This document shows, piece by piece, positions 36,267 to 44,363 of a DNA stretch of 64,000 nt. The stretch comes from a bacterium (GTDB taxonomy: Bacteria > Bacillota > Clostridia > Lachnospirales > Lachnospiraceae). A program made the translations under genes and the position numbers. The notes beneath the pieces are model-generated. The model had not been told where the DNA came from. It searched no databases and worked only from the letters and a program-made list of their open reading frames with translations. Position 1 is the first letter of the stretch; each line of letters opens with the position of its first letter. The stretch spans positions 1 to 64,000 of the forward strand of contig JAMPAG010000002.1 of the NCBI GenBank assembly GCA_023667365.1, read 5' to 3'.

Positions 36267-37912
36267 CAGATGATACTCCTTTGTTGATCGTCAAACAGGG
36301 AGAGTTGACGGTAGCTCATACCGTACGCGATCTCCCAGTTTTTCTTTTTGTCTAAGTCAATGAGGTTCCGGGTGATATAATCCTCGTCAATCTTAGTGGG
36401 ATACATCATCTTTCCGTTGCAGGTGATAAAGTAGTGCGCGCGCTTTAGGACGACGCCGATGCGTTTTAATCCGTCAAAATCAAGCTTCATGCCCCTGCGT
36501 GCGCGGACGATGCGTTTCGCCGATTTGACGCCGACGCCGGGAATACGGAGCAGTAATTGATAGGGCGCACGGTTGATCTCCACCGGAAAATATTCCAGAT
36601 GACGCAGCGCCCACTCACATTTCGGATCGAGAAAGACGTTGAAATTCGGGCGCTCCGGTGTTAAAAGTTCGTTTGCCTGAAATCCGTAAAAGCGCAGCAG
36701 CCAGTCCGCCTGATACAGACGGTGCTCGCGTAAGAGCGGCGGTTTCGTGCCGAGTGCGGGCAGGGAGCTGTCGTCGTTTAAGGCGACGTAGGCAGAGTAA
36801 AAAACGCGTTTTAAGTCAAAGCGCTGATATAACGCTTCCGCGACGGACAGAACCTGATAATCGTCCTCCGGCGTTGCGCCGACGATCATCTGCGTGCTCT
36901 GTCCCGCCGGGACAAAGAGCTGCCTTTTTGTCCGCTCCGGCGAATGCATTCTCCCGGACGAAGTATCCGGTAATGGACCGGGTAACGTGCCGGGCATATC
37001 GTTATATGTTGTATCCGACAGATAGCCGGATGGTGCGTGCGATAACGTATCTGACATAGAGCCGGACAGGGTATCCGAGGGAATATGCGGCAAAGAGGGA
37101 ACCGCAGAGTCCGTAGTCTGTATCAGCATGGCAGCAGGAGAAGGCGCAGGGGCGGCATTTTGCGTTAAGCCAGCGGGGGACAACGCAGGATCGGGAGCAG
37201 AAAATCCCCACGGCGCTGTGCCGGAACGGCGAATCTGTTCCGCAATGCCTGTACTCCCGCTTAATTGACTGATGCGAAGCGTCTCCCCTTGTTTTGCGTG
37301 CGCGATGCCAAGCTGGATCTGGCGCATGGGCTTTAAGATCGTTTCCCGTGTCTTGTTTGGCGCAAGCCGGCGCAATCCTTCGGCGGTCGGCAGTTCGAGA
37401 TTGGTGCTCATGCGGTCGGCAAGCAGACCGACTGCCGCCACAATTTCCGGAGCCGCTCCGGGTATTGCCTTTACATGAATGTAGCCGTTAAAGTGGTGCT
37501 TTTCTCGAAGAAGTCTGAGCGCAATATAAATCTGTTCCATGGTTTCGGTCGGATTATGACGGACGCCGGAGCTTAAAAATAATCCTTCGATATAATTGCG
37601 CCGATAAAACTGCATGGTCAGTTCGCTTACTTCTTCGGGCGTGAACGAGGTGCGCACCGTATCGTTGGAGCGCCGGTTCAGACAGTATTTGCAGTCATAG
37701 ACGCACTCGTTTGTATAGAGGATTTTGAGCAGAGAGATACAGCGTCCGTCCGCCGCGAAAGAATGGCAGATCCCGCATGCCGCCGTATTTCCCATGCCGC
37801 CGCTTGTTCCTTTGCGCTCCACACCGCTTGAGGTGCAGGCAACGTCATATTTTGCCGCATCGGAAAGAATTTCTAATTTACGTTCCAGCGGAAGCTGTTC
37901 CATTACTATCAA
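36266..37912 (-). CDS. TIGR03916-type radical SAM protein, putative DNA repair
   Basis: About 548 residues. The start LERKLEILSDAAKYDVACTSSG is typical. ACGICHSF is followed by the radical-SAM cluster motif C-x3-C-x2-C in NECVYDCKYC (about residues 70-77). A helix-hairpin-helix LLRIPGVGVKSAKRIV near residue 450 suggests DNA binding. The extreme C-terminus has QLSLF (36293-36307), the sliding-clamp-binding pentapeptide. An unusual ~120-residue Pro/Ser/Thr-rich insert (DNA about 36931-37291) separates the core from the C-terminal part; the family is normally near 420 residues. Start uncertain: TTG at 37912 is six bases after AGGAG, an ATG follows at 37903. Promoter with two LexA-like boxes at 38035-38090. 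Confidence 0.88.
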   Translation of the reverse strand: MIVMEQLPLERKLEILSDAAKYDVACTSSGVERKGTSGGMGNTAACGICHSFAADGRCISLLKILYTNECVYDCKYCLNRRSNDTVRTSFTPEEVSELTMQFYRRNYIEGLFLSSGVRHNPTETMEQIYIALRLLREKHHFNGYIHVKAIPGAAPEIVAAVGLLADRMSTNLELPTAEGLRRLAPNKTRETILKPMRQIQLGIAHAKQGETLRISQLSGSTGIAEQIRRSGTAPWGFSAPDPALSPAGLTQNAAPAPSPAAMLIQTTDSAVPSLPHIPSDTLSGSMSDTLSHAPSGYLSDTTYNDMPGTLPGPLPDTSSGRMHSPERTKRQLFVPAGQSTQMIVGATPEDDYQVLSVAEALYQRFDLKRVFYSAYVALNDDSSLPALGTKPPLLREHRLYQADWLLRFYGFQANELLTPERPNFNVFLDPKCEWALRHLEYFPVEINRAPYQLLLRIPGVGVKSAKRIVRARRGMKLDFDGLKRIGVVLKRAHYFITCNGKMMYPTKIDEDYITRNLIDLDKKKNWEIAYGMSYRQLSLFDDQQRSII

Positions 37913-38034
37913 AAGCTGCTCCTGTCTGCGCGTCGGTAAGCGCATAAAAACGATCATGAAAAAAAGTACATGCGGCAGACATGATCGTATGCGTGTGAAT
38001 AGTGCGCGCGAAAAAAAATGAACGGGACCAAAAC

Positions 38035-38048
38035 AGAACAAATGTTCC
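38035..38048. promoter_or_regulatory. LexA-like (SOS) box 1
   Basis: AGAACAAATGTTCC: GAAC-N4-GTTC with the RNRY centre of the Gram-positive SOS box (CGAACRNRYGTTYC); only the first base differs. It lies immediately after the -10 of the radical SAM promoter. Confidence 0.75.
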
Positions 38049-38061
38049 GAATGTATGTTCT
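38048..38061. promoter_or_regulatory. LexA-like (SOS) box 2
   Basis: CGAATGTATGTTCT abuts box 1 and the -10 element. It matches the SOS box except for GAAT in place of GAAC and the last base. Confidence 0.6.
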
Positions 38062-38090
38062 ATTATAACCAGAGAAAACAGGAATTGCAA
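38062..38090 (-). promoter_or_regulatory. Promoter of the radical SAM / TIGR03915 operon
   Basis: Minus strand TTGCAA (38085-38090), 17 bases, TATAAT (38062-38067). The predicted start lies inside the two LexA-like boxes, an arrangement for repression by LexA. Confidence 0.75.
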
Positions 38091-38127
38091 GAGAAATTTT
38101 TTTACGTTATCTTTACCTTTTCTTAAA

Positions 38128-38157
38128 TTCATTTTATTTATCATATGATAAAATGAA
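38128..38157. promoter_or_regulatory. Perfect inverted repeat in divergent intergenic region
   Basis: TTCATTTTAT / ATAAAATGAA arms (10 bp each) surround a centre that is itself part of the palindrome TTATCATATGATAA. It lies between the radical SAM promoter and the M48 protease gene and could be an operator or part of the protease promoter. Confidence 0.5.
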
Positions 38158-38226
38158 GGTTGGATAAAGTAACAAAAGAACAAAATAGCAGTGCCTGCAA
38201 AAAACGGGCGCAGAAAAGGAGAATGT

Positions 38227-39453
38227 ATGAATTACAAATGGATCGCACTTATCATCATCGCACTGGCGTTTCTCTTCCGGACGTACATGGAATGGCTGGA
38301 AATGAAATCGGCGGATCTGCCGACGCCGGATAATGTAAAAGACATTTATGATGCGGAGGCTTACGGGAAATGGCTGCAATATCACAAGGAAAAAACGCGG
38401 CTTTCCCTGATGCGTCATCTGGTTTCTTATTTATTCACGTTTCTTCTGATCGGCGGGAACATCTATGCGTTCATCATAAAAGGACTGTCGCTTTCGGGAG
38501 ATTACGCCGCCGCGGTCGGCGTGTTGGCGGCGGATACCCTGATCTGTCTTTTGTATGTGATCCCGTTTGAATATGTGGATTCCATGGTGATCGAGCAAAA
38601 ATACGGTTTTAACCGGATGACGAAAAAGACCTTTGTGACCGACCAGATCAAAAGCGTTCTCATTGATCTGATTCTGACATGCGGGCTCTGCTGTCTGTTC
38701 ATTTTAATTCATAAAGCGCTCGGAAACTGGTTACTCGTGGTATTCAGCGCGGTGATGTTCGGCGTCATTCTTCTGGTATCGTTTTTGTTTCCGATCTTTT
38801 CCAAGATTTTTAATCACTTTGACCCTCTGCCGGAGGGCGAGCTGCGGGAGCGGCTTTGCAGGCTGTTAGAAAAAAACAACTGCACGGTCAAGGAGATCAA
38901 GGTCATGGACGGATCGAAACGTTCCAGCAAGGCGAACGCCTATTTCACCGGATTTGGAAAAATGAAGACGATCGTTTTATACGACACGCTGTTAGAGCAG
39001 ATGTCTACGGATGAGATCGTGGCGGTTTTCGCGCATGAAATGGGACATAATAAGCATAAAGACACGCTGAAAATGCAGTTCATGAATATCGTCAATATTG
39101 TGGTGATGGTACTGTCTTTGTGGGCGCTTGTTTCTGTCCCGGAGATTTACCCGGATTTTGGATTTGCGGGTTTGAATTACGGATTTGCGTTTCTGCTTCT
39201 TTTTTCCGTCTGTCTTGCGATTTTGTCACCGCTTGTGGGACTTTTTACAGGTGTGGCGTCGCGCCGCATGGAATATCAGGCGGACCGCTTTGCGGCACAG
39301 AACGGACACGGTCAGGCTTTGATCTCGGCATTGAAGGTATTGTCGCGCAATTCCTTTATCTGTCTGTCCCCGCATCCGATATTGGTAACGTTGACTTACG
39401 ATCATCCGACGGTCAGTCAGCGGATCGAGGCGCTGGAAAAATGGAAGCAGTAA
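38227..39453 (+). CDS. M48 (Ste24-type) membrane metalloprotease
   Basis: A 408-residue polytopic protein with about six hydrophobic segments. The zinc site is HEMGH at 270-274, with the third ligand Glu in the RRMEYQADRFAA block near 347. The N-terminal IEQKYGFNRMTKKTF and the C-terminal HPTVSQRIEALEKW are Ste24/CaaX-protease family hallmarks. In bacteria these proteases act in membrane-protein quality control; the substrate is unknown. The start MNYKWIA has AAGGAG about seven bases upstream. It is divergent from the SOS-type operon. Confidence 0.92.
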   Translation: MNYKWIALIIIALAFLFRTYMEWLEMKSADLPTPDNVKDIYDAEAYGKWLQYHKEKTRLSLMRHLVSYLFTFLLIGGNIYAFIIKGLSLSGDYAAAVGVLAADTLICLLYVIPFEYVDSMVIEQKYGFNRMTKKTFVTDQIKSVLIDLILTCGLCCLFILIHKALGNWLLVVFSAVMFGVILLVSFLFPIFSKIFNHFDPLPEGELRERLCRLLEKNNCTVKEIKVMDGSKRSSKANAYFTGFGKMKTIVLYDTLLEQMSTDEIVAVFAHEMGHNKHKDTLKMQFMNIVNIVVMVLSLWALVSVPEIYPDFGFAGLNYGFAFLLLFSVCLAILSPLVGLFTGVASRRMEYQADRFAAQNGHGQALISALKVLSRNSFICLSPHPILVTLTYDHPTVSQRIEALEKWKQ

Positions 39454-39605
39454 AAGCGCACCGGAAAACCCGGCTGACAGAGTAGCAGATCAAGGTATGC
39501 AACGGAAAGTAGCATAAAAAAATAAAATGTATAAAACTGTTGGTAGCGCAGGGAACGCTTTTCCGCTATGGTTATCTCATAATTTAAGAGAAAGGCGGTC
39601 ATGTA

Positions 39606-40367
39606 ATGAGCGGACAGACAGTTATATCGGCAAAGCATTTGAAAAAAGCGTTTGGCAAAGGCGAAAGTATGCAGGTGATCTATTCCGACCTGAATATTGA
39701 TATTTACAAAGGAGATTTCACCGTTATCATGGGTTCATCGGGAGCAGGAAAATCGACCCTGATGTATTCCCTTTCGGGAATGGATAAACCGGATGGCGGG
39801 GAAATCTTTTTTGACGGAACGGACATCACGAAGTTAAATAACGATAAGTTAGCGGTATTCCGGCGCAAAGAGTGCGGCTTCGTATTCCAGCAGATTTATC
39901 TGATCGAAAAAATGAATCTGATGGACAATGTCGTTGCGGCGGGCGTGCTGACAAGCAAGGATAAGGAGAACATCAAAAAGCGTGCAAAGGAATTGTTTTC
40001 TTTGGTAAACATTCCTGAGAAAACGTGGAAAAAAACATCTTCCCAAATTTCCGGAGGCGAGGCGCAGAGAGCAGGGATTGTCCGGGCGGTAATTAACAGC
40101 CCGAACGTGCTTTTTGCGGACGAGCCGACGGGAGCGTTAAATTCCGCCAATTCGGGCGCAGTCCTTGACGTGTTTACTTCTCTTCATCAAAAGGGACAGA
40201 GTATCGTCATGGTTACGCACGACAAAAAATCAGCCCTGCGCGGAAACCGTATTATCTATATTAAAGACGGCAAAATTTTTGGTGAGTGTGATCTGGGAAA
40301 ATTTGAGCAGGACGATACCGAAAGAAGTGAAAAACTCGATCAATTCATTAAAGAAATGGGTTGGTAA
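39606..40367 (+). CDS. ABC transporter ATPase (MacB/BceA type)
   Basis: A 253-residue ATPase: Walker A MGSSGAGKSTLMYSLSG, the Q loop CGFVFQQIYL, signature QISGGEAQRAGIVRA, Walker B VLFADEPTGALNS and switch MVTHDKKSALRG. The ADEPTGALN block is typical of the LolD/MacB/BceA group, which pairs with FtsX-like permeases and often acts by mechanotransmission against antimicrobial peptides. The permease gene starts 14 bases downstream. No histidine kinase or regulator pair is adjacent, but an XRE gene follows. Confidence 0.93.
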   Translation: MSGQTVISAKHLKKAFGKGESMQVIYSDLNIDIYKGDFTVIMGSSGAGKSTLMYSLSGMDKPDGGEIFFDGTDITKLNNDKLAVFRRKECGFVFQQIYLIEKMNLMDNVVAAGVLTSKDKENIKKRAKELFSLVNIPEKTWKKTSSQISGGEAQRAGIVRAVINSPNVLFADEPTGALNSANSGAVLDVFTSLHQKGQSIVMVTHDKKSALRGNRIIYIKDGKIFGECDLGKFEQDDTERSEKLDQFIKEMGW

Positions 40368-40381
40368 CAGGGAGGATGTAT

Positions 40382-42616
40382 ATGAAAAAAATATCCACGC
40401 TTATCATACATAATTTGAAGAAGGCAAAGGGGCAGTATTTGTCTTTTGGGGTGTTTATCTGCCTGACGGCATTTATCATCAATATTGCTCTTGTGCTTGC
40501 TTTTCAGACGTTCAGCGCCTATGACAGCCTGTTCGATCAGCTTCATGCGGCGGACGTGAATTTTATCATTCCACAGATTCAGGATCAGGAGGAGCTGCTC
40601 GCGGAAGTGGAAGGAATCGACGGCGTGACCTTTGCGGAAACGCACGGCGGGGTAATGATCCCGGTAACGGTCCGTGAATTTGCGGGGTCTGATTTTGACA
40701 TGAACACGGTTTTTTATGATCTGGATGCGGAAAGGACGCTGAATCTGCTCGATGTTACGGAATATTCCGAAAAGAGCGACGGCGCTGTCTATATTCCCGT
40801 GTATATGAAAGAATTAGGCGGCTTTACGGAGGGCGGCAGTATCACTTATTCCATCGACGGCAAAGATCATACTTATGAGATCGGCGGAACTTTATTGGAA
40901 ATGCAGTATGGCAATTACGGCACCGGATTGATCGGCGGGTATTTTCCGAAAAGCGTTTATGAAGCGTTTGCACAGGAATATCCGGATCGTGCTATCGCAG
41001 AATATTCCCTAAAAACGACCGGCTCCGCCGATCTGAGCAAAATAGAAAATACCGTATCCGAAATGCTAAAAGAGAAAGGGATCGCATTATTAAATATCAA
41101 TGACAAGGATACCGCAAAGCAGACCAGAACGATGGTTTGTACCCTGCTTATCGTGATCTTCCTGGCGCTTGCCGCGATCATACTGGTAGTGAGCATTTTC
41201 CTCAGCAACTTCCGGATACGGAGCGCGATCGAAGACGAACTGGCGCAGATGGGCGTATTAAAAGCGATCGGCTATACAAGCAATATGATTATTGCGTCCG
41301 CCGTGATGCCGTACGTGCTTGTCGGCGTGGTTTCCACATTGGCGGGGACCGCCCTGTCTTATGCGGTTCTGCCCTTTATCGCAAAGATTCTGGCAATCCA
41401 GTCGGGATTTTCCTATACGCCCGGTTTTGACGTCCCGGCATTGCTGCTCGTCGTCCTGATCCTGACATTTGCGATCGCCTTTTTCTCCTATATTTCAGCG
41501 AGGAAAATCTATCGTCTGGAACCGATCAATGCCATAAGAGGTATTACCGGAGAGGAATCGGCGGGACAAAATGTATTACTGTTTATTGTCGCGTTCGGTA
41601 TCATGGTACTGCTGTCATTTGCAGGGACGCTGTTATATAATGTCAATATCAAACCGGATCATTTTATGAATACGCTTTCGGAAGAACTGCCGTCCGTCAT
41701 TTTTACGGCGGAAGATGAAAAAATGACGGAACTGGAAGGACTTCTTCAGAACGATGACAGGGTAGCGCTCTTTCTGGAATATGCTTCCGTGTCCGTGAGC
41801 TATGCGGACGGAAGCCTGACTGCGTTTGTGTGTGAAGATTTTTCAAAGGTGACAAACGATATTTGTTATGAGGGCGTAAGTCCTGCGGGCGATAATGAAA
41901 TCGCGGTGGGAAGCGCGCTTGCGGACAATTATCCGATCGGCAGTGAAATAGAGATCACCGCAGGCTCGAAATCGGCGGTCTATGTTGTGACCGGCTATAT
42001 TCAAAGCGTGAATCATGCCGGGGAAGTATGCCAGATCACAAGCGAAGGATACGAAAAGATCGGGGAACGGATTCAATCTGTCAATGTTTATTTATCGGAT
42101 AAAATTGCGGGGGCATTTATAGAAGAATATGAAGAACATTACGATACGGTCATTCAATCGTCGGTAAATTTTGAACAGATGAATGAAAACGGCATGAAGA
42201 TGTATACGGGTATCGTTTCCGTCATTGTGATGATCCTGTTCGTAATCTCCGTTTTGATGGTATTGCTCGTGATGTATGTAATCATCCATTCCATGATCAG
42301 CAGACGCAGACAGGAATTTGGCATCTATAAGGCGGTCGGATACACAAACAGACAGCTCACGATCAAAACGGCGCTCAGCTTTATCCCTGTTGTGGCGGTC
42401 GCGTCGGTTATCTCAGCGATCGCCGGGCTGTGGTACCTTCCCGCGATCGATCAAGTGATTTTTTCCCTGATCGGGGCGGTAAAAAATCATTTTGAAGTGG
42501 CAGTCTGGATTTTGATCGTATTCGCTTTTCTGTTCACTGCCACAGCATTTTTGATCGGCATCCTTCTTTGTGCGCCGATCAAAAAGATCACCGCGTACTC
42601 GCTTTTGAGAGATTAA
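40382..42616 (+). CDS. FtsX-like ABC permease
   Basis: About 744 residues. An N-terminal membrane helix precedes a ~230-residue extracytoplasmic domain, then three helices with an FtsX core (LAQMGVLKAIGYTSNMIIASAV), a further soluble domain (~440-600), and a final FtsX block (FGIYKAVGYTNRQLTIKTAL). The two FtsX units and ~8 helices resemble BceB/MacB-type permeases. The ATG has GGGAGG six bases upstream. It works with the preceding ATPase. A perfect hairpin and a repeated intergenic hairpin follow the stop codon. Confidence 0.92.
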   Translation: MKKISTLIIHNLKKAKGQYLSFGVFICLTAFIINIALVLAFQTFSAYDSLFDQLHAADVNFIIPQIQDQEELLAEVEGIDGVTFAETHGGVMIPVTVREFAGSDFDMNTVFYDLDAERTLNLLDVTEYSEKSDGAVYIPVYMKELGGFTEGGSITYSIDGKDHTYEIGGTLLEMQYGNYGTGLIGGYFPKSVYEAFAQEYPDRAIAEYSLKTTGSADLSKIENTVSEMLKEKGIALLNINDKDTAKQTRTMVCTLLIVIFLALAAIILVVSIFLSNFRIRSAIEDELAQMGVLKAIGYTSNMIIASAVMPYVLVGVVSTLAGTALSYAVLPFIAKILAIQSGFSYTPGFDVPALLLVVLILTFAIAFFSYISARKIYRLEPINAIRGITGEESAGQNVLLFIVAFGIMVLLSFAGTLLYNVNIKPDHFMNTLSEELPSVIFTAEDEKMTELEGLLQNDDRVALFLEYASVSVSYADGSLTAFVCEDFSKVTNDICYEGVSPAGDNEIAVGSALADNYPIGSEIEITAGSKSAVYVVTGYIQSVNHAGEVCQITSEGYEKIGERIQSVNVYLSDKIAGAFIEEYEEHYDTVIQSSVNFEQMNENGMKMYTGIVSVIVMILFVISVLMVLLVMYVIIHSMISRRRQEFGIYKAVGYTNRQLTIKTALSFIPVVAVASVISAIAGLWYLPAIDQVIFSLIGAVKNHFEVAVWILIVFAFLFTATAFLIGILLCAPIKKITAYSLLRD

Positions 42617-42618
42617 AG

Positions 42619-42640
42619 TGTGAAAAATAAATTTTTCACA
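42619..42640. terminator. Hairpin after the FtsX permease gene
   Basis: TGTGAAAAAT-AA-ATTTTTCACA, a perfect 10-bp stem with a 2-base gap, three bases after the stop codon. The stem is AT-rich and has no T run beyond it, so its strength as a terminator is uncertain. Confidence 0.5.
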
Positions 42641-42641
42641 T

Positions 42642-42675
42642 GCGAATTTGTGCCTGCGTCACAAAGTTCGCAGGT
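42642..42675 (+). repeat. Intergenic hairpin repeat, copy B
   Basis: GCGAATTTGTG-CCTGCGT-CACAAAGTTCGC is a hairpin with one bulge, followed by AGG. The CCTGCG in the loop can instead pair with the CGCAGG at the end, giving two exclusive folds. The relative is at 30669-30699. It sits 20 bases upstream of the XRE gene's start. Confidence 0.65.
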
Positions 42676-42696
42676 TGAGTAAAAGTGGAGGTTTTT

Positions 42697-43575
42697 ATGA
42701 ATTTTTCTGAAAAATTAAAAGAAATACGAAAAAACGAAGGGATTTCACAGGAACAGCTTGCCGAAAGGATCGGGGTTTCCAGACAGGCAATCACGAAGTG
42801 GGAAACCGGAAAAGGACTGCCGGATGTTGAAAATATGATGATTATCGCAGAAATTTTCAAGACGACCATCGACGAGCTGCTCATGGACTCCATCAAAAAA
42901 GAGCCGCAGGAAAGTAATGTGTATACCAGCGAGACGATCTATGATATTGACTGTGAAAAACATTTTGACGTCAATATCGGCAGTGCCGCCGCGATCCTGT
43001 TATCAACGGGCGATGATGAAAAAATGCACATCAAGCTGTCCTCGGAAACACTGAAAAATCTGGACTCGATGTTTAAGATCAAGCTGGACGATAAGAAAAA
43101 TAAGCTGGATGTGATCTGCCTTAATAAGAATAAATTAAGCCGCTATGAAGCGGAGGAGGCGCTGACCGTTGAGATCACGCTTCCGAATAAATACTCGGAT
43201 CACTGTGAGATCGCCGCCAGCGTGAAACTGCTTGCAATCAAAAATCTTCATCTGAACCGTTTAGAATATGACGGCGACGCAGAGCAGGTTCTGATCTCGA
43301 ACAGCAGCGGGAGTCTGGAATTTACGGCAAAGACGGACTATGAGATCACGATCGATCAGGTGACGGGAAGGTTGGATATGAACCAATGGAAGGCAAAGGC
43401 GGTCGTCCACATTCCGGAGGAGAATATGGTCAATGTCGTAAATAAGGGCAGAAAATGTAAGGTTTATTATGTAAAAGAAGGAAAAGCGGCGGAGTGCGGA
43501 AATATCGCCGATACGGAAAATGAAATCCGCATTTCGGGAATCTTTTCCGAGCTGGTCGTGGATCTGATCAAGTAA
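42697..43575 (+). CDS. XRE-family regulator with C-terminal beta-helix domain
   Basis: A 292-residue protein. Residues 3-58 are an XRE helix-turn-helix (SEKLKEIRKNEGISQEQLAE, GVSRQAITKWETGKGLPD). The rest is a strand-rich domain like the DUF4097 adhesin-like repeats (VKLLAIKNLHLNRLEYDG, VLISNSSGSLEFTAKTDYE). GGAGG stands five bases before the ATG. It follows the ABC system in the same direction and may regulate it or respond to its substrate. Its last bases overlap a possible small gene on the other strand. Confidence 0.85.
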   Translation: MNFSEKLKEIRKNEGISQEQLAERIGVSRQAITKWETGKGLPDVENMMIIAEIFKTTIDELLMDSIKKEPQESNVYTSETIYDIDCEKHFDVNIGSAAAILLSTGDDEKMHIKLSSETLKNLDSMFKIKLDDKKNKLDVICLNKNKLSRYEAEEALTVEITLPNKYSDHCEIAASVKLLAIKNLHLNRLEYDGDAEQVLISNSSGSLEFTAKTDYEITIDQVTGRLDMNQWKAKAVVHIPEENMVNVVNKGRKCKVYYVKEGKAAECGNIADTENEIRISGIFSELVVDLIK

Positions 43576-43675
43576 TGATCATTTTCCGCACATTTCCGAA
43601 CAATATCAAAATAGCGATAAGGATACAGCGCAGCGTGAGCACCGGTCCCGCTGCATACCAGTGCGGGGAGTCCAT
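43568..43675 (-). CDS. Possible 35-residue single-helix membrane peptide
   Basis: The ATG overlaps the stop of the preceding membrane-protein gene (TGATG), the classic layout for coupled translation. The frame gives MDSPHWYAAGPVLTLRCILI then a hydrophobic stretch and a basic end (FGNVRKMIIT). It is a short leader plus one transmembrane helix. It overlaps the XRE gene's stop by eight bases. It may instead be the detached C-terminal helix of the upstream protein after a frameshift. Confidence 0.45.
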   Translation of the reverse strand: MDSPHWYAAGPVLTLRCILIAILILFGNVRKMIIT

Positions 43676-44349
43676 CAAAAAGGATGGATTTCCCGCCATT
43701 CTTTAATTTTATACTGCATCAGCTTGAGAATAACGAGAATACAGTTGACGGAATACAGGTTCAGATAGAAATAGCCCCACAACTGAACGATCCAAAGAAT
43801 TGCTTCCCCTATTCCGATACAGAGCGTGGCAAAGCACAGCACGGTAACAGGCGGGGGCAGTTTTTTCAGCGGAACAAAGGACAGGACCAGATACCCGGCG
43901 AGCGCTATGCACAGCAGTACGATGACCGTCGGAGCGGCCTGCGTAAAAATCAGCGTATGCTGCCCGGTATTTTGAAGCTGCACATTCCTGTCCGCAGAAA
44001 ACGGAATCTCACAAAACCACAGATAAATTGCCGTGCAGAATCCGCCCCAGCCTAACGTGATCAGTTCGATTGGAACGATCCGTTTTTTTGGGAAAAAAAG
44101 AAGAATCACATTCATAACGGATAAGATCAGCGGATAGATCATAAAAAATCCCGCGATCACACCGGCTACCGCAACCTGAACGGTCTCCGGAAAAAAATAT
44201 CGGAAGTCTTTCGTGGAAAAAAGAAGTAGGATATACAACACAAACGCGCATCCAAGCCCCATGATAAACGCGAGGAGCGCAGACGCTGTGACCGGCTTTT
44301 CCTTATAATATGTGATAATTCTTTTTAACCAGTTTTTGATATAATTCAT
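43675..44349 (-). CDS. Membrane protein of unknown function
   Basis: About 224 residues with six hydrophobic segments (near 22-43, 58-82, 95-113, 130-155, 165-185, 190-212). I do not recognise the family. It begins 14 bases after the ABC exporter gene in the same direction, so it is probably an accessory membrane protein of that transporter. ATG at 44349 has GGGG seven bases upstream; a TTG two codons earlier is possible. Its stop overlaps the start of a possible 35-residue peptide. Confidence 0.7.
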   Translation of the reverse strand: MNYIKNWLKRIITYYKEKPVTASALLAFIMGLGCAFVLYILLLFSTKDFRYFFPETVQVAVAGVIAGFFMIYPLILSVMNVILLFFPKKRIVPIELITLGWGGFCTAIYLWFCEIPFSADRNVQLQNTGQHTLIFTQAAPTVIVLLCIALAGYLVLSFVPLKKLPPPVTVLCFATLCIGIGEAILWIVQLWGYFYLNLYSVNCILVILKLMQYKIKEWREIHPF

Positions 44350-44363
44350 CTTCAAACCCCACG

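Noticed and set aside
36658-37059. 133-codon plus-strand frame inside the radical SAM gene
   Set aside because: Arg/Pro-rich translation opposite the low-complexity insert; typical of a shadow frame in GC-rich repeats.
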